Under the pieces are notes generated by a model. That model saw only the letters and a program-made list of their open reading frames with translations. It did no database searches and was not told the origin of the DNA. From Schauerella aestuarii (GTDB lineage Bacteria > Pseudomonadota > Gammaproteobacteria > Burkholderiales > Burkholderiaceae_B): 64,000 nt of DNA. The stretch is from contig NZ_SIZW01000040.1 of the NCBI RefSeq assembly GCF_009866805.1, forward strand, positions 1-64,000, read 5' to 3'. This document shows positions 58,960 through 64,000 of this stretch, piece by piece. The translations under genes were made by a program, and so were the position numbers. Position 1 is the first letter of the stretch. Each line of letters begins with the position of its first letter.

Positions 58960-60381
58960 ATGAGGACGCACGTTGCGGGTGGCCGTGTGATCGACCCGGC
59001 AAGCGGTTTGGATGCCGTGGCGGACATCTGGATTGCCGATGGGGTAATCGTCGGTGTCGGCAAGCCGCCTTCAGGTTTTGAGGCGGATCGGCGCATCGAT
59101 GCGACCGGGTTCTGCGTGCTGCCGGGCCTGGTGGATCTTTCCTTCACCCCGGGGCCGGCAAACGATTGGCTGGGCGCGTTTGCAGGTGGCATTACGACCG
59201 TGGCGGTAGGCGTTGCCGCCGGCGCTGTGTTTGCGTCATCTGCAGCAGCAACGCCGCATCGGACGATGGCGCCCCGGTTATTGCCTGTGGGGCCGATGTG
59301 CGCCGATGTGTCAAACCAGCACCTGTCCGATTTCGGCAGACTGCGGCAGTCCGGTTGCATCGCCTGGTCGCCGGGCAGGCCCGTGCCTGGACGGCATGGA
59401 ACCCCACCGATGCGTGCCGATGCTCGCAGCGGTCTCAACGGCGGCGGCAAGGACCGGTCTGACATCGCCGACTGCGAGCCTTCCCGCGCCGAGCGCACTG
59501 GCAGCGCTGTCATCGATCCGCATGTGCTTTGGCGCGCGATGCAATACGCCCGCGGATTGGGCGGGGCGCTGTGGCTGCCGCCGGTCGATGCGGCGTTGGC
59601 GCAGGGTGGCGTGGGGGGGGCGGGCGCTTATGCGGCGCGACTGGGCCTCGACAGCGTGCCGGTCGTTGCCGAGACCCTGGCGTTGGCACAAATCTTCGCA
59701 CTGCAACGCGACACGGGCGCGCGTGTGCACCTGTCGCAGATCACCAGTGCAGAAGGGGTGGCGCTCGTGCGCGAGGCCAAGCGCGAAGGGTTGCCGGTAA
59801 CCTGCGATGTCGCAGCTCACCACCTGCATGTGATCGACCTGGACATCGGGTTCTACGACCCGCGTTACCGGCTCGATCCGCCGTTACGCGGATCGCGCGA
59901 TCGCGATGCGCTGCGCGCGGGGGTGGCCGACGGCACCATCGATGCCGTGTGCTCGCATCATCGTGTTGTGCCGCCCGAGCACGCCGACGCGCCGTTTGCG
60001 TATGCCGCCGCAGGCGCGGCCGACGGCCCGCTGCTGGCGTCGCTGGTGCTCAAGTGGGCGCGGGAAACCGGCGTGTCGCCAGTGCAGGCGTTGGCCAGGA
60101 TTACGATCGGCCCGGCGGCCGTGGTGGCCGCCACCCAACCGGCCTTGCCGCGCGCGGGACGGCTGGAGGTAGGCGTGCCGGCGGATTTCTGCCTTTTCGA
60201 TATCGATGATTTCTGGTTGGTGCCTGCCGGCGAGCCAGATGGCGGCGCCGCAGGTGGTGCCACAGGCGCAGCAACCGGCGCGGCCTTTTACGGGCGCACG
60301 CCGTTTTCCGGCATGCCGATGACCGGCCGCGTCACGGCGACGTATATCCATGGAGAATGTGTATGGCGGGCGGCGCAATGA
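58960..60381 (+). CDS. pyrX: Inactive dihydroorotase homologue, PyrX type
   Basis: A 473-residue amidohydrolase-fold protein (GRVIDPASGLDAVADIWIADG, GLVDLSFTPGP, HLSQITSAEGVALVREAKREGLPVTCDVAAHHLH, DGTIDAVCSHHRVVPP). The zinc HxH at the start of the barrel is replaced by LSF, and the late aspartate of CSDH reads CSHH, so it should not bind the catalytic metals. Such proteins are known as PyrC' or PyrX and form a structural part of ATCase complexes in Pseudomonas and Burkholderia. Here a low-complexity insertion of about 45 residues (PGRPVPGRHGTPPMRADA region) is also present. The functional dihydroorotase is at 3013-4077. Confidence 0.85.
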   Translation: MRTHVAGGRVIDPASGLDAVADIWIADGVIVGVGKPPSGFEADRRIDATGFCVLPGLVDLSFTPGPANDWLGAFAGGITTVAVGVAAGAVFASSAAATPHRTMAPRLLPVGPMCADVSNQHLSDFGRLRQSGCIAWSPGRPVPGRHGTPPMRADARSGLNGGGKDRSDIADCEPSRAERTGSAVIDPHVLWRAMQYARGLGGALWLPPVDAALAQGGVGGAGAYAARLGLDSVPVVAETLALAQIFALQRDTGARVHLSQITSAEGVALVREAKREGLPVTCDVAAHHLHVIDLDIGFYDPRYRLDPPLRGSRDRDALRAGVADGTIDAVCSHHRVVPPEHADAPFAYAAAGAADGPLLASLVLKWARETGVSPVQALARITIGPAAVVAATQPALPRAGRLEVGVPADFCLFDIDDFWLVPAGEPDGGAAGGATGAATGAAFYGRTPFSGMPMTGRVTATYIHGECVWRAAQ

Positions 60382-61184
60382 GCGTTGTGTGGTTCGTGGC
60401 CCGTATGGCCTTTCTGTTGCCGCTCCTCGTCGTGGGGTTGTTGTGTGTGGCTGTGGTGTATCCGCTCTTGAGCGTCAGGGGGCGTTGCCGCCTGAATCGC
60501 CGGTGGTCGCGGCTGTTGCTGGGCGTGTGCGGCATCCGCGTGCGCGCCGCCGGGACGCCCATCATGGAGGGCCCGGTGCTGTACGTGGCCAATCATGTAT
60601 CGTGGATCGATATTTTCGTGATGAATTCGGTGCGGGCCACAGCCTTCATCGCCAAGAGCGAGATTCGGGCCTGGCCGGTGATCGGATACCTGGTGGCAGG
60701 GGCCGGCACACTCTTCATTCAGCGCGGTCAGCGTCATGCCGTGCACGCGGTAAGCGAAGCCATGCAAGCGCGTTTTGCGCAGGGCGAGGCACTGGGATTG
60801 TTCCCTGAAGGTACGACCTCGCTGGGCGAGGATCTGCTGCCGTTTCACGCCAGTTTGTTTGAACCAGTGCGGTTTGCGTCGGTGCCGGTGCAGCCGCTGG
60901 CGATGCAGTTTCGCCAGCATGGCAAGCGCAGCAGTACGGCCGCATTTGTGGGCGAGGAAACCCTGGTGGCCAATCTTTGGCGCGTGCTGGGATCGCGGGG
61001 GCTGTCGGTCGACATCATTTATCTGCCGCCGCTCGATCTGAGTGTGGACGGGGCGCCGGTCAGGCCGCCGGCAACGGCATCGCCGCAATCGCCGTCGACC
61101 GCGCCGTCCGCCGCCGCTGTGGCGCCCCGCGCGATACTGGCGGAACGCGCACGCCAAGCGATCGCGCGCGGTCTTAACCGTTGA
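60363..61184 (+). CDS. 1-acyl-glycerol-3-phosphate acyltransferase family (PlsC)
   Basis: A 273-residue membrane-anchored acyltransferase: hydrophobic helix at about residues 6-35, then the HxxxxD catalytic motif in VANHVSWIDIFVMN and the substrate motif LFPEGTTS. It would acylate lysophosphatidic acid or a related lipid. The alanine/proline-rich C-terminus (PPATASPQSPSTAPSAAA) is a low-complexity tail. GGAG 7 nt before ATG 60363 favours that start. ATG 60378, overlapping the pyrX stop by 4 nt, is also possible. Confidence 0.87.
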   Translation: MAGGAMSVVWFVARMAFLLPLLVVGLLCVAVVYPLLSVRGRCRLNRRWSRLLLGVCGIRVRAAGTPIMEGPVLYVANHVSWIDIFVMNSVRATAFIAKSEIRAWPVIGYLVAGAGTLFIQRGQRHAVHAVSEAMQARFAQGEALGLFPEGTTSLGEDLLPFHASLFEPVRFASVPVQPLAMQFRQHGKRSSTAAFVGEETLVANLWRVLGSRGLSVDIIYLPPLDLSVDGAPVRPPATASPQSPSTAPSAAAVAPRAILAERARQAIARGLNR

Positions 61185-61253
61185 TGTCGGATGCATCGGC
61201 GGGCAATGCGCCGACCGATCTGCAGGTTGTCGCCGTCGCGACCCGTATCGCAA

Positions 61254-62087
61254 TCAATGGTCGTGCGGATCCAGTGAGGATTCGCATTCGATTTGCACCA
61301 GCTTGTGGTCTTGCAGGCGCATGGCCGTGAGCTGTCCGCCCCATACGCAGCCGGTGTCCAGGCAGATGGCGTCCGACCGAATCATCAGCCCCAACGTCGA
61401 CCAATGGCCGAAAACGACGGTGATGTCTTTGGTGGCGCGCCGCGGCACGTCGAACCACGGCACCAGCCCTGCCGGCCACGCGCCCGGAGCGACCTTGGTG
61501 TCGAACTCCATGTGACCCGACGGCGTGCATAGCCGCATGCGGGTGAACGCATTGATGATCACGCGCAGGCGCTTGCTGCCCTTGAAATCGTCCTTCCAGT
61601 TGACCGGTCCGTTGCCGTACATCTTCTGGAGCACTTTCTGCCAGTTCGGACCGCGCAATGCCTCCTGCACTTCGCCGGCAAGCGCGAGGGTTTTGTCCAC
61701 ATCCCATTTGGCCAGGGTGCCGGCATGCACCAGCAGGTGTCCTTGCGCGAAGTGGGCCAACGGCCGGTTGCGCAACCAGTCGATCAGCTCATTGCGATCG
61801 GGTGCGCGCAGGATGTCGTCGATGGTGTCCGATTTGCCGGGCCGGCGTACGCCGGCGGCGGCGGCCAGCAGATGCAGATCGTGATTGCCCAGTACCGCCA
61901 CGGCGCGGTCGCCCAGCGCCTTGATGCGGCGCAGTGACGCCAGCGACCGCGGGCCGCGATTGACGAGGTCGCCGGCAAACCAGAAGCGCGCGTCGGGATC
62001 GGCGGCGATGTCGGGATGTGCCAGCAGTTGATCGAGGGAATCGCAGCAGCCTTGTATGTCGCCAATCATCCAGATACTTGACGTCAT
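61254..62087 (-). CDS. apaH: Bis(5'-nucleosyl)-tetraphosphatase, symmetrical
   Basis: A 277-residue metallophosphatase that splits Ap4A to two ADP. The calcineurin-like motifs are [30 protein letters not shown] and LLVHAG, and the C-terminal [11 protein letters not shown] and [16 protein letters not shown] are typical of ApaH. ATG overlaps the lptG stop by 4 nt, so the two are co-transcribed. Confidence 0.96.
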   Translation of the reverse strand: MTSSIWMIGDIQGCCDSLDQLLAHPDIAADPDARFWFAGDLVNRGPRSLASLRRIKALGDRAVAVLGNHDLHLLAAAAGVRRPGKSDTIDDILRAPDRNELIDWLRNRPLAHFAQGHLLVHAGTLAKWDVDKTLALAGEVQEALRGPNWQKVLQKMYGNGPVNWKDDFKGSKRLRVIINAFTRMRLCTPSGHMEFDTKVAPGAWPAGLVPWFDVPRRATKDITVVFGHWSTLGLMIRSDAICLDTGCVWGGQLTAMRLQDHKLVQIECESSLDPHDH

Positions 62088-63262
62088 ACGGCAGCCTTTC
62101 TCCACGGCCAGCGGCGCTGCACCAGATTGGCGATGGCGTGCCGGGATTCCATGCGGGTCAGCGCACCCAGCGCCAGCAACAACGCGCCCACGTTGGGGCC
62201 AATCGCCGTCACCCAGGGCGGCCACTTGCTGAGCATGCCTACGTTCAGGGCCAACTGGTTGATCATGAAGAAGCCCACGCCCAACAGGATGCCGACGAAC
62301 ACCTTGGCGCCGACGCCGCCACGGCGGGTTTGCATGAAGGCAATGGGCGCCGCGATCGTCATCATCACCAGCAGCGTGAAGGGATAGACGAGCTTGCGCC
62401 ACAGTGCGACCACTTGTCGCTCCGAGGACAACTGGTTGACGTGGAGATAATCGATGTAGTCGATCAACGTGGCCATCGACATTCGCTCAGGCGTCAGCAC
62501 GCGCGCGAGCAGGCGCTCGCCGGTCAGCGAACTGCCGAATGCAATATTGGGCACACGATCGACCGACAGCAATGTTTCGCGATCGGGTTCGGCATCGCTC
62601 AACGCATCGATGGCATTGGGCTTGAGCCGATTGGCGGTGACGTTCTCCATCACGAACTTGCCGTCATTGAACCGGCCGCGCTCGGCGACGGACATTGAAA
62701 GCAACTGCTGACCTTTGTCGAATTCGTACGTATTGACGCCGGACACCTGACCGCTGGCCAGGAGCTTGGCCACGTTGATGATGCGGGTGCCGCCTTCTGC
62801 TGTGGGTTCCTTGAACCAATAGCCGCTGACCATCTGACCGCCGCCTGCGCGGCCGCGGTACTCGAGGCTCGCCTCGCCGCTCTTGATCTCTGCCCACGGT
62901 GTGGCGTATTCCGAGAGCAGCGTGGCGAAGATCATGGCCGGGATCGTGACCACCCAGAGCATCACCATGAGTCGCATGCCACTCACGCCGGATACCCGCA
63001 GGATGACGAGTTCGTTGCGTTGGGCAAGCCCTGCGAGCGCCAGGATGGAACCGATCAACAGCCCGATGGGCAGCAGGTCGTAGAGCCGTGTGGGCACCGC
63101 CAGCGCCTGCATGTACAACAGGGCCAGCACGGTGAACTTGTCGCCGACGTTATCGAGATCGTCGACGAGTGCGAAAAAGGTAAACAGCCCCAGCAAAGCC
63201 AGAATGACGACGGTGCTTGAGCGGTAGATTTCGCGAGCCAGATAGCGGCGAGCAGTACGCAT
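62084..63262 (-). CDS. lptG: LPS export permease LptG
   Basis: A 392-residue inner-membrane permease of the LptB2FG machine that lifts lipopolysaccharide out of the inner membrane. Six hydrophobic helices flank a periplasmic jellyroll region. [30 protein letters not shown] is the LptF/LptG coupling segment, and the N-terminal [24 protein letters not shown] fits LptG. The partner lptF is not adjacent here (mtgA lies upstream). ATG 63260-63262 is chosen; no clear ribosome binding site is seen, and a TTG ten codons upstream is in frame. Confidence 0.9.
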   Translation of the reverse strand: MRTARRYLAREIYRSSTVVILALLGLFTFFALVDDLDNVGDKFTVLALLYMQALAVPTRLYDLLPIGLLIGSILALAGLAQRNELVILRVSGVSGMRLMVMLWVVTIPAMIFATLLSEYATPWAEIKSGEASLEYRGRAGGGQMVSGYWFKEPTAEGGTRIINVAKLLASGQVSGVNTYEFDKGQQLLSMSVAERGRFNDGKFVMENVTANRLKPNAIDALSDAEPDRETLLSVDRVPNIAFGSSLTGERLLARVLTPERMSMATLIDYIDYLHVNQLSSERQVVALWRKLVYPFTLLVMMTIAAPIAFMQTRRGGVGAKVFVGILLGVGFFMINQLALNVGMLSKWPPWVTAIGPNVGALLLALGALTRMESRHAIANLVQRRWPWRKAAV

Positions 63263-63324
63263 GAATCGAATGAGAAGGAAGGTGACGCCCAACGTTGCAG
63301 CTTAACAAATCCTGCAGGGTCGGG

Positions 63325-64000
63325 TCAGGGTATATCGACCATGCGCATGCGGCGTTGAATCGTGCCGCTGCGGTTGCCTAAGTAGGTTGTCACACCGCGT
63401 TTATCGTAGTAACGCGGATTGGGCAGCATGACGGCCAGCCGCGCAGCCTGCGCGGCGTTGAGCTGCGCCGCAGAAGTCTTGTAATAATGCCGGGCAGCGG
63501 CCTCGGCGCCAAAAACGCCCACCCCCCACTCGGCCACGTTCAAATACAGTTCCAGAATGCGTTCCTTGGACATGACATGTTCGATCATGTAGGCGAGCAC
63601 CAGTTCCTGGCCCTTGCGCACATAGGTGCGTGAACCCGAAAGAAAAAGGTTTTTCGCCAATTGCTGCGTGATCGTCGAGCCGCCCCGTATCTTGGCGCGC
63701 GCGAGCTCGGCCTGGGCCTGGTTGTACTCCCAGGCTTTGCGCACGGCATCCCACTCCACGCCTTCGTGCTCGGTGAAGCCCGTGTCTTCCGAGGCGATCA
63801 CCGCACGCTTGAGCGACGTACTGATCTTGTCGTAGGGCACCCAGGTGTATTGCAATTGCGCATCGGGATTGGTCTCGCGCAAGCGCGAAAGTTCGTCGCG
63901 CATGACGGCGCTGCTGCTGGGCGGTTGGTAGTTGTACCAAACGACGCGGCAAAACAGCCACAACTGATAGGCGATGATGAGGATGGCGAATGCCATCAAC
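63325..64000 (-). CDS. mtgA: Monofunctional peptidoglycan glycosyltransferase MtgA, 5' end cut
   Basis: At least 224 residues of a family GT51 enzyme that polymerises lipid II. The membrane helix (FAILIIAYQLWLFCRVVWYN), catalytic region VIASEDTGFTEHEGVEWDAVRKAW, GGSTITQQLAKNLFLSGSRTYVRKGQE and RILELYLNVAEWGVGVFGAEAAARHYY are present. There is no transpeptidase domain, hence MtgA rather than a class A PBP. The stop is inside the window; the true start is probably just beyond its right edge. Confidence 0.93.
   Translation of the reverse strand, partial: LMAFAILIIAYQLWLFCRVVWYNYQPPSSSAVMRDELSRLRETNPDAQLQYTWVPYDKISTSLKRAVIASEDTGFTEHEGVEWDAVRKAWEYNQAQAELARAKIRGGSTITQQLAKNLFLSGSRTYVRKGQELVLAYMIEHVMSKERILELYLNVAEWGVGVFGAEAAARHYYKTSAAQLNAAQAARLAVMLPNPRYYDKRGVTTYLGNRSGTIQRRMRMVDIP

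Overview
The window is a chromosomal segment of a high-GC betaproteobacterium, most likely of the Alcaligenaceae (Bordetella/Achromobacter relatives). Support for this: a 5S rRNA tail and an RNase P RNA of betaproteobacterial type, a fused murE-murF gene inside the division/cell-wall (dcw) cluster, a hemL-thiE-thiD-like / rubredoxin / yqgE / ruvX / pyrB-pyrX gene order, and Nudix-ThiE and DUF815 genes beside argJ. No phage, insertion sequence, tRNA or CRISPR array was seen.

Layout. Bases 1-101 are the end of a 5S rRNA and the terminator of an rRNA operon. Bases 340-6163 hold a small membrane protein, a SWIB protein, an M20 amidohydrolase, dihydroorotase pyrC and the ABC-F ATPase uup. The gene rnpB (6397-6814) and a terminator separate this from the dcw cluster at 7035-24516: mraZ, rsmH, ftsL, ftsI, murEF, mraY, murD, ftsW, murG, murC, ddl, ftsQ, ftsA, ftsZ. 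From rsmH to ddl, successive genes overlap at their start and stop codons, mostly by 4 nt. lpxC follows with its own promoter, then a DUF721 (DciA-like) gene, an M23 peptidase and secA. An accessory block (VOC protein, drug-efflux MFS pump and divergent TetR regulator) sits before the minus-strand operon argJ-DUF815-Nudix/ThiE.

Bases 36480-53678 look like one catabolic island. A MarR regulator and an arylformamidase-like hydrolase are divergent from a five-gene branched-chain-type (HAAT) ABC importer. A PAS-PAS-GAF-GGDEF-EAL c-di-GMP protein follows, and then a seven-gene operon: FAD monooxygenase/old-yellow-enzyme fusion, SDR, enoyl-CoA hydratase, acyl-CoA dehydrogenase, benzoate-type CoA ligase, hotdog thioesterase and a Rid-family protein. 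The set matches the aerobic CoA-dependent 2-aminobenzoate (anthranilate) route, in which 2-aminobenzoyl-CoA is hydroxylated and reduced by one fused flavoprotein and then degraded by beta-oxidation-like steps. Salicylyl-CoA is the main alternative substrate. A closely matching 20-bp sequence lies over the predicted -10 elements of both the importer and the catabolic operon, which suggests one MarR-controlled regulon.

The last 10 kb holds hemL, thiE and a ThiD-like gene on the minus strand; rubredoxin, yqgE, ruvX, a pyrB-like gene, a pyrX-like gene and plsC on the plus strand; and apaH, lptG and mtgA (cut by the window end) on the minus strand. The most unusual point here is that the aspartate-carbamoyltransferase homologue has lost its carbamoyl-phosphate and catalytic motifs while staying an intact open frame beside an equally zinc-less dihydroorotase homologue. 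The ThiD-like protein has also lost its GTGC anion-hole motif.
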